This document shows positions 24,612 through 35,512 of a stretch of DNA of 64,000 nt, one piece after another. Position numbers and translations under genes: made by a program. The first letter of the stretch is position 1; every line of letters begins with the position of its first letter. Source of the DNA: Choanephora cucurbitarum (lineage: Eukaryota; Mucoromycota; Mucoromycetes; Mucorales; Choanephoraceae); contig JAIWNI010000043.1 in NCBI GenBank assembly GCA_025331435.1, positions 124,001-188,000 of the forward strand. Direction: 5' to 3'. The notes below the pieces were generated by a model, which saw nothing but the letters and a program-made list of their open reading frames with translations, had not been told where the DNA came from and made no database searches.

Positions 24612-25611
24612 AGTTAAGATAAAGAAGAAAAAGAAGAAGAAAAAGAAAAAGCTTGGTTGAAAATGCAATTCTTTTTTAAAAGAGGGGGGTGGTTGATATT
24701 CTCACTCCATTTTTTTTTTCTTAATAGATCATGTTATAATGAAAATTAGGTGTACATGTACAACCTCACTCCAAATCGACTTCTTTGCCTTGATTCTATA
24801 TCTACTTACAATAGCACTCAAAAAAAAAGGATTTTGGAACTCACTAAAGAAATACAGAGAAGGAAAATAAAGAAATCAACGGTAGCATACATACGATACA
24901 AGCAAACACGATAAATAAGAACAATAAAGCATAAACTAACTTTGTTTTTTCCCTTGTACAATTCAGCTGGTAAACGACAAAAAAAGAATCTGTGTCGGTC
25001 ATTGAAAATGCACTAGAAGTATCATGCAACAAACAGGTACATTCTCAACTAATAGGTTTGAATAGAAGATCCATGTTAGATTCTATGGGGGGGTTGTGAG
25101 AGATATAAAAAGGAATAAAACTGAGGTAATTCCTATTGAATTGAGTAAAGAGAATCGTTTGGATTTGTACATAATAAAACAAAGTGAATTGCTTGGATGA
25201 TGTTAAGCAAAAGTCACTGTTACTATTTGTGATTTCCCCAAAAAAAAAGTGTTTCGATTTTAAGCTTCGATTTTCTTGGATTGCATCAAATGATCTGATT
25301 AGCACATAATTGGTATGTATTAAATAAAATTGTAGGGTGGCTAAATGACTATCCTAATGTATAAACACCTTTCATTGGCTAATACAGCCATTAGCACTAA
25401 AGAGCAGAGTGACAAGAGAGATGCAATGATCATCTAGACTATAAGTTTATCAAGTCAATTGTACACCAAGAAAGAAAGAAATTGCTGTTTTGTTTTGTTT
25501 TTATTTTGCAATAAATATGAATATGTAAAGTAGAAAAAAAAAAGAAAAAGAAAAAAAGAAAAAGAAGGTGGAGACAGGACCACTTTTCTTTCTCTTCTAT
25601 GTATCACTCAT
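24612..25611. other. Intergenic region
   Basis: No supported gene between the EF-hand gene and the 3' end of the oxoglutarate dehydrogenase gene. It contains poly-A/G-rich tracts (24615-24655 and 25530-25570). Minus-strand ORFs of 62 and 86 codons have no recognisable content. Confidence 0.4.
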
Positions 25612-28600
25612 TTACCAGACAGGAACGCCAGAGGTGATTTCCTTAGGTTGACGAGACTCGCCAGTCAAAGCTTCAGCCAAGAGGCCGTATTCTTCTTGCA
25701 AGTGCTTCTTCTTGTTACCAGTGGCAACAGAGGCAGAGGGAGCACGACCAGCATAACGAGGGGACTTACCAGCATGGTGTTCAGTTTGAGACAAGGAGGT
25801 GGCAATACGAGGTTGGACGTGTTGCCAGGCACCCATGTTCAAGGGTTCTTCTTGACACCAGATGATTTCGGCATTAGGGTACTTATCAGCGTGTTCCTTG
25901 ACTTGTTCGTAAGGGAAGGGGTTCAATTGTTCAACACGAGAGATGGCAACATCATCAATCTTGTTTTGATCACGGGCCTTGAGAAGGTTGTAGTAAACTT
26001 GACCAGTACACAAGATGTGCTTCTTGATCTTCTCGGGAGCAACAAGGTGCTCAGGGTGTTCTTCAGGCAAGTAGAGTTGGAAGTGAGTGTCACCGATCAA
26101 TTCATCAATGTCAGACTTGACAAGAGGATGACGGAGCAAGGACTTGGAGAAGGGCATGATCAAAGGCTTACGGAATTGACGGCAGATTTGACGACGCAAG
26201 ACATGGAAGTATTGAGAGGGAGTAGAGGCATAGACGACTTGCATGTTACAGTCTTGGTGTTGTCTGGACAACTTCTCAGGAGAGGGGTAGGTGTAAGGGT
26301 AGTCATCACACATTTGGAGGTAACGTTCGATTCTGGCAGAGGAGTGTTCGGGACCTTGACCATCGTAACCGTGGGGGAGAGACATGACAAGACCACTGCG
26401 TTGGAGCCACTTTTGTTCACCGGCAGCCAAGAATTGATCGACAATCACTTGAGCAGTGTTGGCGAAATCACCGAATTGGGCTTCCCAGACAACAAGGGAG
26501 TCAGGGTTGACAAGAGAGTAACCCAATTCGAAACCGAGAACACCGTATTCGGACAAAGAGGAGTTGGAGATAGAGAGAACACCTTGTTCAGGGCTGATGT
26601 GGTTCAAGAGAGTGTGCTTGGAACCATCCTTTTGGTCGTGAAGGACAGCGTGACGTTGAGAGAAGGTACCACGTTCAACATCTTGACCAGAGATACGGAC
26701 ATGCTTACCTTCAGCAAGGAGAGTACCCCAAGCCAAAGCTTCGGCAGTGGACCAATCAATGTCCTTACCGGAAGTCAAGGACTTTTCACGGTTTTGAAGA
26801 ATACGCTTCAAGTTACGGTGGATGTTGAAGTTGTGAGGAAGGGTGGTCAAGGCGTTACCTACAGTAGAGAGAGCTTCGGGGCTGACACCAGTAGGGTAGT
26901 GAGGCAAGTTTTCTTCGGCCAATTCCTTGGGAGACTTGAAACCGGGCCATGAACTGGATTGCCATTCAGTAGAGGTAGGCTTGTAGTCCTTGCTACGAGC
27001 GTAGCTTTCTTCAAGAATGTCCCAGACACGCTTCTTGTTGTCCTTGATTTCAGCATCGGTCAAGGAACCTTCTTCCTTCAATTGGGTTTCGTACTTTTGA
27101 GCAACAGGCTTTTGCTTGGCAATGGCCTCGTACATACGAGGTTGAGTGAACATAGGTTGATCGGTTTCGTTGTGACCGTGCTTACGGTAACAGACGAGAT
27201 CGATGACAACGTCCTTGTGGAAGGTTTGACGCCAGTCAGCAGCCAATTGCATGACGTAGGTTACAGCTTCAGCATCATCACCATTGACGTGGAAGATGGG
27301 AGCATTGATGGCCTTGGCAATATCGGTACAGTAAGGGGTGGAACGACCGTAACGAGGATCGGTGGTGAAACCGATTTGGTTGTTGACGACAACGTGGATA
27401 GTACCACCAGTGGAGTAAGAGGGAAGGTCATGGAAACCCATGGTTTCGTAGACAACACCTTGACCAGCGAAAGCAGCATCACCGTGAATCAAGACAGCCA
27501 TGGACTTGTCACCCTTGATGTCCTTGCTGTAGAATTGGAGAGCACGGGTCTTACCGAGAACAACGGGGTCAACGGCTTCCAAGTGAGAGGGGTTAGCGAC
27601 CAAGGAAAGGTGGACACGCTTACCGGAAGGAGTAGGGCGGACGTAGTTCATACCAAGATGGTACTTGACATCACCGGAACCTTCTTCAGAGGGAGCAGTA
27701 CCACTGAATTCACAGAAGATAGATTCGGCAGGCTTGCGGACAACGTTGGAGAGAACGTTAAGACGACCACGGTGAGGCATACCAATGACAATGGATTCAA
27801 CACCAAGATCAACGGAACGATCAATCTTAAAAAATGATGTAATTTAGTTTTCTTTTGCTCATAAACACACTTTTTTTTTAGGGAACTTACCATAGCCTTC
27901 ATACCGGGAATCAAAGTTTCACCACCTTCAAGACCGAAACGCTTTTCGGAAGGATACTTGGAAGCAACGAAACGTTCGAAACTGTCAGACCAGGTCAAAC
28001 GATCGAGGATAACACGCTTCTCTTCAACAGAGTATTTGTAAGGTTGAGGGGTTTCGATGCGTTCACGGATCCAATCACATTGAGCACGGTCAGGAATGTG
28101 AATGTATTCGACACCAATGGAACCACCTAGACAAGGGTCAATGTTATCAATAAACTTTCTAACCTTTTAAACCCTAAACATCTCTAATATCCCCACACCA
28201 TTTCCTTTTTTTCTCTCTTTTTTCATTTCTCTTCATCCTCTCTAATCCTTATCAATAGACTTACAGTAAATCTTCTTCAAATGAGCAATGATTTCACGAA
28301 GAGTGAGGGTTGCACCAGACTTGGTGAAAGCGGGTAAGATACCAGGACCAATAGTGAAAGTTCTGTCGAGATCGCTTTCCTTGAAACCATAGTAGGTGTA
28401 TTCTAATTCAGGAGGAGTAGAAGAGTTGAGATCAGCATGAAGGATACCAAGAGGATCCAAGTTGGCAATGTGGTGACCACGAACTTGGTAAGCTCTGGTC
28501 AAAAGTTGAATCTTCATGTGATCAATAACATCAGAACCAGCAGCAGCACCTTCACCAGGCAAGACAGGCAAACGAGCACTGGCAGAAGGAACAAGTGTAG

Positions 28601-28901
28601 GAGGAGGGCTGTAGGCTTGACCAGGAGAGACACCGTTGGCCATGTTCTTGAAGTACACTTGCCAAGACAAGTGAACAGAAGAAGGATCCTTCAACCAAGC
28701 TTCGTACATCTCTTCAATGTAGTTGGCTGAGCTACCGTGCAAGAAACCATCGTTGGTTTCAGGAGCAGCACGACGAGTACGAGTAGTGTGGAAAGGAGCG
28801 ACTGAAGCGCGGAAGATAGATTGGCGAGTAGCTTGAGGAACAGCTTGAACTGAAGGTCTAAGTGTACGAGACACTCTACTGAGTGTTGATAAACGATACA
28901 T
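25612..28901 (-). CDS. KGD1: 2-oxoglutarate dehydrogenase E1 component, mitochondrial
   Basis: Three exons (28901-28265, 28126-27891, 27825-25612) join in phase to 1028 codons, the usual length of the family. The N-terminus [19 protein letters not shown] is Arg/Ser-rich and typical of a mitochondrial presequence. The E1-specific start [20 protein letters not shown] follows. Thiamine-diphosphate and active-site segments are intact: [50 protein letters not shown] and [18 protein letters not shown]. The C-terminal half has [20 protein letters not shown]. The enzyme decarboxylates 2-oxoglutarate in the TCA cycle, transferring succinyl groups to the E2 lipoyl domain. Codon use is highly biased, so long antisense open frames appear and are ignored. 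Confidence 0.97.
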
Positions 28902-29985
28902 TTTCGTTTTTCCCTCTAAAGGTAATAATAGAAAAAAAAAAAAAGGAAAAAAATCTGGAGGGGGTTGAAGGTAAAGTTATAAAATTGTGCTATATGTGGG
29001 GTAAAATAGGTGTCTGAATAGATAAACACATTTAAAAAAAAATTATTTTTGTGACGTAGCAGTAAGGAAACGGCTGAACTTTTGTTACTTTTCGCTTATA
29101 TACGGGTTTCTCCCGGTTTTCAGCGTTAAATTCGGGTAGATCCAAACGGCGAATGATTTCTCTAACTGAAATTATCCTATAAAAGAAAGTGGAAAACGTT
29201 TTCTCCCTTTTTTTTTCCTTGTGACATGGGCATCTCTTTCTTAAGAGATCTATACATTCACCTATCTATTCTTTCTTGTTAATAATGGCTACAAGAAACA
29301 AAAGTGTCAAACAACGGGTCTTTATTGATTTTTCGCTGACTTTAAATAAAAACACGATCAGATGAACCTTTAGTTGAGTTTCTTGCTAAATTTTGATCAG
29401 AAATTATCCCTTTTTTCCCTTAGTTTCCTCCCATTGTAATACCTCGTCCCTGAAAAAGATTACACACAAAGAAAAGAGGATTGCGATTGGAGAAAGATGG
29501 GCTGCACCCAACAAAGAATAATGCAGTCGTCTTGATAAGTCACAGTGTCGTGTAGGTGGATATCAGTATACGATAATCATTGTTTGATGTTGTGGAACAT
29601 GACTTTAACTAGACGTGAGTCACCTCTGTATCTGAAGCCAACTCAATTCGAAACAAGCGAGAGAAAGCCAAACCCCTATGTCTTGGCTCAAAATCCTAGG
29701 TATAGACAATTTCTGACCGATGATGGTTTCTCGAGGCCTTGGAATTTCTGAGGAGCTTTTTAGAATCGTTTTGCTATGATTCTATGTTTGTTGCAAACCG
29801 AGCATTATTTTTTTTTCATTGCTTCTCTTTTTTGCATATCTGTTATGTTGCATTAGGATGCTAGAAAGTACAATGTGAAGAGAAAGAGAGTAGAAATGAA
29901 GTCTATAAGAAAAACTGGGCATTGGCTATGAGGCTACATGATTGGGATATATATCCTACTCAAAATATATGCTTTCAGTAACATA
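28902..29985. other. Intergenic region between KGD1 and the retrotransposon
   Basis: About 1.1 kb upstream of KGD1. Poly-A and poly-T runs near 28930 and 29035, and pyrimidine tracts near 29205, may belong to its promoter. The plus-strand ORF 29545-29751 shows no motif. No further gene is supported. Confidence 0.4.
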
Positions 29986-30150
29986 TGTTGTATTTATCTC
30001 GAATATATGAATCTGAACTAGAAAAGTTAACGAGACAAATATAGGCCTGTTTATTAGGTGAAGAGAAAAAGTGTTAAACACGATAAAAAACTCTTTATAA
30101 TATGATCGGACTTCTAAGTGCAAATAGAATTGGATGTGGTAAATACCACA
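29986..30150 (-). repeat. 3' LTR of the retrotransposon
   Basis: 165 bp, identical to 34841-35005. Read on the element strand it starts TGTGGTATTTACCACA, a near-perfect palindrome (7-bp arms TGTGGTA/TACCACA), and ends ATACAACA. Internally it has a TATA-like ATTATAAAG and an AATAAA in CCTAATAAACAGG that could serve as a polyadenylation signal. Confidence 0.97.
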
Positions 30151-30191
30151 TTACCCCCCACCAGTCTTTTGGTAGTGTTTTAGAGTAGCGT

Positions 30192-33100
30192 TTATCTAGA
30201 TCTGGGCTTCTGTGCTTTGATCTCTTTTGATATCGCTCTTTTTCTCTTGTTAGGGATGCTATTTTGAGAAGTGCCGTTTTCTGTGTATTTTCTTGGTCTT
30301 CCTCTTTGACCTGTCTTTTTCTTGACAACTGTGTTTGCTTTGACTTTTGGTTCTGCATTGCTCCAATATTCTTGGATAATGCCTTGCGAATAAAAGTCCT
30401 TTGAAGCAACCCATTGGTTGTATGATTCATCCATATTGAGCCATTTCACAAAATAACTATATTTGTTTGTGTCTGGGTCTAAATAGTGGTTCAAGATAGC
30501 TTCCACTTCTTTGGTACTGTTGGGGTCTAAAACATGGTCGCTCACCACTGGTTTTAGTTGCGAGATTGTAACGCTGTTTGGCAGTATTTCACCCGTTGTG
30601 TCTCTTAAGACGTACGTTCCATTCTGCGTCTTTCTGATGACTGTGTATGGTCCTTCGTATACGGGATCCATCTTTGCTCTGAAGTTTGGATGTACCTTCA
30701 GACGCACCAGGCTGTTTACTGGTATGTCTCCATGGGCATGTGTTCTGTCGAACTTCTCCTTTTGAGCTTTGATAGCTTGCTTGGTCTTTTCCTGTATGGC
30801 TGGAAACAGTACCTCTTGTAGATCCTTGATCCTTTGAGTAACCTGTTCTGCAGTCAAGTTGGACGTCTGACCTGTTTCTTCTTCATAATTTTTGAAGTCA
30901 TTCAACCTTCTTCCAAACATGATGTTAAAAGGTGCAGTGCCCAATCTTTTTGAGACTTTGTTATTGATTGAAAGTTGCACAGAGTAAATGAATAGGTCCC
31001 ATTCGGCTGATACTCCTTCGACAACTTTCTTGATAACGTTCATGGCTGTGCCTACAGTTCTTTCAGCTGCGCCATTGGATTGAGGATAGTAAGGGGTGAT
31101 TAATCTGTGATCAAATCCTGCCTTAGCTTTGAACCTTTGCATGACTTGATTCGCAAACTCTTTGCCATTGTCTGATTGCAATATTCTGGGAATACCAAAA
31201 TCGCAAAATACTGGGATTAAGGCTTGTACCACAGCTTCTGCTGTCTTGTTTGGTATCGGTCTCAATATTACAAAGCGAGTGCATATGTCAATCATGACTA
31301 ACATGTATCTGTTGTTTCTTTCTGTCATAGGTAGTGGTCCTGCCAAGTCTATAGCCCAGTGATCCCCTGGTAGGGATGAATGGACCGGCTTGTGTGGATT
31401 GTAACCTGTCTTAACAATATTGAACTTTTGGCACTGAGCGCATTTCTTTGCTATCATGAGTGCTTGCTCCATTAATTTCGGCCAATGCATACCATTATTG
31501 TGTACTGCCTTAACCATTGCTTCTGCTCCAAAATGACCAAATAAATGAGCTTTTTCTAATATGTCTAATCTTTCTGCCTCAGTTGGAGGTTCGATCATAT
31601 TATCTTTAAGGTAATCTGCGCTAGCTCCTCTAGCTACCTTGTCATTATTTGTGGATGCATAGCATGTGGAGTGCGTCTTGTCCTTATTACCCTCCCCTAG
31701 ATCTTTTCTCACTGAGAAAAGGCGTGACAAGGCATCTGGTAAGACATTGTCCATACCTGGTAAATGGACTACGGTAAAGTCATAATTCAGAATAGTTTCT
31801 AGCCAGTTTGTTAACATGGCGTTTAACTCTTTCTGTGTGTGAATGAAAACCAAAGCTTTATGGTCTGTGTGTAGCGTAAAATGACGCCCCCATAAGTATG
31901 TATGGAATTTCTGCAATGCAAAGACTATTGCTAAAAGTTCACGTTTGGTTGTGCCATAATTGCGCTCTGACTTAGTCAATGCCCTGGCCATGAAACCTAT
32001 GTAGTGCAACTTTTTGGAGGGAACTGCCTCCTGATAAAGTACTGCGCCAATGCCCACGTCTGAGGCGTCTGTGGCGACTTGGAATGGCAAGTCCAAGTTT
32101 GGAGGTTGCAAGATGGGTGCATGTATCAATGCCTGCTTAAGCTTATGGAAGGCTACGTCATGTGCACTTGTCCATGCTGAGCCTAACGGACCTGGATGAT
32201 TGCGCAAGCCATCTAGGGGTGCTGTCAACACTGCTATTTTTGGGACATAATCTCTGAAATAATTGACTAATCCCAGGAATCTCTGAATGTCTTTACCAGT
32301 GCGCGGTGTGGGCCACTGCATAGTGTTGGTAACCTTACGGGGGTCTAAATATGACTGTCCATTTGTAGAAATGCAGAAACCCAACAGATAGATTGTTTGT
32401 TGTGCAAAATGGCATTTTTGAGGATTTAAGATCAATTTTACCCTTGTGAGCTCATCGATGACGCTCTGTACATGTTTGATGTGATCAGTCAAGTTCTTGC
32501 TATAAATAACAATATCGTCGACAAATGTGGAGACATAGTTTCTGAACGGTTCAACCGAGAAAAGCTTAGACATGACCCTCTGAAATTTCGATGAAATAGG
32601 TTTCAATCCGAATGGACATCCTCTGAACATGTACTGCTTGCCATCCACGGATGTAAAGGCAGTCTTATGTTGATGTGGTGGATATATCGGGAAACGGTGG
32701 AAGGCATTTTTCAAATCCAAGGTGGTGAATACATTTGCACCCTGCAATTTCTTGAAAATGTCATTGATCCTGGGTAGAGGGAAGCGGTCTTCTTTGAGAT
32801 ACTTATTGATGTGTCTGGGGTCTAAACAAGGTCGTTTGTCCGTATAATTTCCTTGTGTGTCCTTTTTGGGTGCGAGTGTTAATGGGCTGTTCCATCTGTT
32901 GTCAACATTGGAGGGTACCTCTTGGATGATTCCCTCACTCAACCACTTCTCGACGGTCTCCTGCACCTTGGGTTTCAGTTTGTCAGCAATTGGATATTGC
33001 GATTTATAACCTTCAGCTGAGTCTGGAGTGTCTAAATAAATGACTGCGTCTGGATGAGTGCAAAATGAACCTGGAGGTAGAGCCTCATTTGCTGCGATAT

Positions 33101-34799
33101 GTCCTTGTATGCTTTGCATAAAATGTTCCATCTCAGTAGGTGTTCCAAATGGATCTGCATTTGGCTCCACTACATCTTTGAGAGGATTTTCTGTGACCCC
33201 TTTAATAGGTGGATCCCATGAGGTAGCTAAACCATGATAGCCAATACCAAGGACCTTCATTAGGTCTGTACCAATAGACATTGGAACATTAAACGTCAAG
33301 TCTATTACCTGAAACTTGAATTCGTAAATTTTGCCATTATACTTTAGCTTGAGCCTAGGTGTGTAGCCGTACATACAGCTGGTTGTACCTGCAGTTGCTA
33401 GAAGTATTTTTGGGCGTGTGTTCTCAGTGTATGCGAGAATGGGAATGTTATTTTGAAGACAAAAAGTTTTATTCAAAGAGGAAAAATTGGAGCCACTATC
33501 TACCAGAGCCATAATAGGTTTGGCCTCTATGTAAATAGGAACTTTAGTTTCTCCTTCCACATCATGGAAATTTTCTTTGGATTTTTTTTGCTTACATTCA
33601 ATTTTGTCATATTGGCAGTCCTCCATGTCTTCTGTGAGGATATCTGCTGCCTCAAGTGCGCGGTCGATGTTCTGAGAAGGACTAGGTCCTTCAGCGACCT
33701 GCATGTTTGCCATTCTGTTGACTAAAGGGGTACTTGCCTCACCTTCATTTCGTCTGTGCCCTTGTTTGGAGCAAGTTTTGTTGTGGCCAGGCTTGTAAAG
33801 ACTGCCACAGCGATTGCAAATTCTGTTGCTTCTCGCATTGTCGTAGACGAACTTCGCCCACTTGGAAGCTTCTGTGCCATTAGGCGCTTCAGTTTGTCTG
33901 CTGTTCTTTGTAGCACGCTCAGCAGGAGCGTCTTCTGCGCTACGTTTGTTGGCTGCAGGTAGTTCCAAATCATGGAACCACATGATCATGTCACGGATCT
34001 CTTTGCCCATGATGTCCTCACTGCCAGTACTGATGGCATGATGGATCTTAGACCTCCACTCTGAAGGAAAAAGACTGCATTGAACAATGAATGAATACTC
34101 ATCCACACTGAGTCTTTTGAAATCCACGAGGGATGTAGCCTCCAACCAGCGCTCAGCAAACTGGCGGTTGTTTTCGTCTTTCTTAGGGACGATTCTGAAC
34201 AAGGCTTTAACGCTTCTGGCTCTTTCCAGTGGGGTGTCCACGTACTCAGATAACCATAGCTTGACGGTCTCCCAATTAGGCACTAGACCTTGGGCAGACG
34301 CGCGCTTCATCTGAAGCTCATAATGTTCCCGAAAGTTTTTACCCAAAATTGAGGGCATGCACTTACGGTGCTCAAGGTCCAGATTAACACCTTGACTTAA
34401 GGCGTATCTTTCCACATGGGCAAAGAAAAGTTTCACGTTGCGATAAACGCCTCCGTGTGCACCTACTGGTTGCTCAATTGCGCCAAGTAAGTGAGGCATC
34501 TTCTCAATGTTGAGTTCACTGCCTTTTTTATCCAACTTGTGGAATACAATGGATTCTGGATAAGTTTCTTGACATAAAATTCGAAACTTCTCAGCTTCTT
34601 GAGCGGCTTTCTCGGCTTGGTTGAGTAGTTCCGCGTCTCTGTTGCCTTTGCGAGCACTTTCTCTGTATTGTCGTCTAAAATCGACAGCTTCCTGTTGGAG
34701 CTCTCTCCAAAAGCGAATGTCTTCAGCTTCTTCTGTGGCTGAGCTGGTGGCTGAGCCCTGGTGGTTGTCTTGAGGTTGCTGTTGTTGTTGTTGTTGCAT
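30192..34799 (-). CDS. Gag-Pol polyprotein of chromovirus-type retrotransposon
   Basis: A single ORF of 1535 codons starts 41 bp inside the 5' LTR with a poly-Gln run. In order it has: a Gag region with a cysteine motif CNRCGSLYKPGHNKTC (spacing C-x2-C-x7-H-x3-C, not the canonical knuckle); an aspartic protease (ALVDSGSNFSS); a reverse transcriptase with PFGLKPISSKFQRVM and FVDDIVIYSKN; an RNase H (VATDASDVGIGAVLYQE); an integrase with an H-H-C-C domain (HFGAEAMVKAVHNNGMHWP, CAQCQKF) and the D-D-E residues (DHWAIDLAGPL, ILQSDNGKEF, NGAAERTVG); and a C-terminal chromodomain (KEVEAILNHYLDPDTNKYSY, FVKWLNMDESYNQW). Gag and Pol are fused without a frameshift, as in the Tf1/sushi group. No stop or frameshift is present, so it is probably functional. 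Confidence 0.97.
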   Translation of the reverse strand: MQQQQQQQPQDNHQGSATSSATEEAEDIRFWRELQQEAVDFRRQYRESARKGNRDAELLNQAEKAAQEAEKFRILCQETYPESIVFHKLDKKGSELNIEKMPHLLGAIEQPVGAHGGVYRNVKLFFAHVERYALSQGVNLDLEHRKCMPSILGKNFREHYELQMKRASAQGLVPNWETVKLWLSEYVDTPLERARSVKALFRIVPKKDENNRQFAERWLEATSLVDFKRLSVDEYSFIVQCSLFPSEWRSKIHHAISTGSEDIMGKEIRDMIMWFHDLELPAANKRSAEDAPAERATKNSRQTEAPNGTEASKWAKFVYDNARSNRICNRCGSLYKPGHNKTCSKQGHRRNEGEASTPLVNRMANMQVAEGPSPSQNIDRALEAADILTEDMEDCQYDKIECKQKKSKENFHDVEGETKVPIYIEAKPIMALVDSGSNFSSLNKTFCLQNNIPILAYTENTRPKILLATAGTTSCMYGYTPRLKLKYNGKIYEFKFQVIDLTFNVPMSIGTDLMKVLGIGYHGLATSWDPPIKGVTENPLKDVVEPNADPFGTPTEMEHFMQSIQGHIAANEALPPGSFCTHPDAVIYLDTPDSAEGYKSQYPIADKLKPKVQETVEKWLSEGIIQEVPSNVDNRWNSPLTLAPKKDTQGNYTDKRPCLDPRHINKYLKEDRFPLPRINDIFKKLQGANVFTTLDLKNAFHRFPIYPPHQHKTAFTSVDGKQYMFRGCPFGLKPISSKFQRVMSKLFSVEPFRNYVSTFVDDIVIYSKNLTDHIKHVQSVIDELTRVKLILNPQKCHFAQQTIYLLGFCISTNGQSYLDPRKVTNTMQWPTPRTGKDIQRFLGLVNYFRDYVPKIAVLTAPLDGLRNHPGPLGSAWTSAHDVAFHKLKQALIHAPILQPPNLDLPFQVATDASDVGIGAVLYQEAVPSKKLHYIGFMARALTKSERNYGTTKRELLAIVFALQKFHTYLWGRHFTLHTDHKALVFIHTQKELNAMLTNWLETILNYDFTVVHLPGMDNVLPDALSRLFSVRKDLGEGNKDKTHSTCYASTNNDKVARGASADYLKDNMIEPPTEAERLDILEKAHLFGHFGAEAMVKAVHNNGMHWPKLMEQALMIAKKCAQCQKFNIVKTGYNPHKPVHSSLPGDHWAIDLAGPLPMTERNNRYMLVMIDICTRFVILRPIPNKTAEAVVQALIPVFCDFGIPRILQSDNGKEFANQVMQRFKAKAGFDHRLITPYYPQSNGAAERTVGTAMNVIKKVVEGVSAEWDLFIYSVQLSINNKVSKRLGTAPFNIMFGRRLNDFKNYEEETGQTSNLTAEQVTQRIKDLQEVLFPAIQEKTKQAIKAQKEKFDRTHAHGDIPVNSLVRLKVHPNFRAKMDPVYEGPYTVIRKTQNGTYVLRDTTGEILPNSVTISQLKPVVSDHVLDPNSTKEVEAILNHYLDPDTNKYSYFVKWLNMDESYNQWVASKDFYSQGIIQEYWSNAEPKVKANTVVKKKTGQRGRPRKYTENGTSQNSIPNKRKRAISKEIKAQKPRSR

Positions 34800-34840
34800 T
34801 GAGATGGTTTCAGAGATGTTGGTGTCTTCGTTAAAAAAAA

Positions 34841-35005
34841 TGTTGTATTTATCTCGAATATATGAATCTGAACTAGAAAAGTTAACGAGACAAATATAGG
34901 CCTGTTTATTAGGTGAAGAGAAAAAGTGTTAAACACGATAAAAAACTCTTTATAATATGATCGGACTTCTAAGTGCAAATAGAATTGGATGTGGTAAATA
35001 CCACA
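34841..35005 (-). repeat. 5' LTR of the retrotransposon
   Basis: 165 bp, identical to 29986-30150. It is followed on the right by the target duplication ACATA (35006-35010). On the element strand it carries the promoter-like ATTATAAAG that would drive the Gag-Pol transcript. Confidence 0.97.
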
Positions 35006-35010
35006 ACATA

Positions 35011-35512
35011 AATTGATGAAATGAGCTGAGCTTTTGTTACCTTTTGAGTAGATAGACATGTACACTGAACCTAGCATACGAACATCGCATTCAAATTACT
35101 TGCATTTCTTTTCTAGCAAAAGATATACGGTCACATATTCTATTGTACACTATATCACTTTGTCTAATTCTCAACAGTGTTGCAATGCGTCACTCAAGAC
35201 GATCTATCTGTTGAACAAAAGCAGTACCATATTCACCTTGATACCTGTTGATCATGCAATTCATTGAGCTTAAGACTCAATTTGTTTAGTTCAAGAAGAA
35301 GACTTTTCTTTCTTCAGCCAAGTGATTTTAGTAAGCATCTTATCATTGAAGTGGTACAATAGATCATTCATTTTATGCATTGACAGCATAAGCGGAAATT
35401 TAAAAAAATTCTTCATTTTTTTGAACTTGTTCACAGCAAGAAAATGAATCGCCCACTTAATCATTCAAAACATTGATCAATCAGTGTAGTCTTTCTCTGC
35501 CTCTCTTTTCTT
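35011..35512. other. Intergenic region next to OGG1
   Basis: This 500-bp stretch follows the retrotransposon insertion. The plus-strand frame 35058-35267 has no motif. Nothing else is supported. Confidence 0.4.

Larger units (their letters stand above)
29986..35005 (-). mobile_element. Complete Ty3/gypsy-type chromodomain LTR retrotransposon
   Basis: The element is 5020 bp long, bounded by two 165-bp LTRs that I find identical base for base, and flanked by a 5-bp target duplication ACATA (29981-29985 and 35006-35010). It contains one uninterrupted ORF on the minus strand. Reading the minus strand, the 5' LTR is 35005-34841 and the 3' LTR is 30150-29986. A polypurine tract (CTGGTGGGGGGTAA) lies immediately before the 3' LTR. 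Just after the 5' LTR the sequence is TTTTTTTTAACGAAGACACC, not the TGG start expected of a tRNA primer site. Identical LTRs, an exact duplication and an open ORF indicate a very recent insertion. Confidence 0.97.

Noticed and set aside
25648..27837. Long plus-strand ORFs of 434 and 292 codons
   Set aside because: They lie exactly antisense to the KGD1 exon. The strong codon bias of KGD1 removes stops on the other strand. The same effect explains the antisense ORF over RPL30 (2261-2698).
30511..34314. Several plus-strand ORFs of 66-90 codons
   Set aside because: Shadows of the 1535-codon Gag-Pol ORF on the minus strand.
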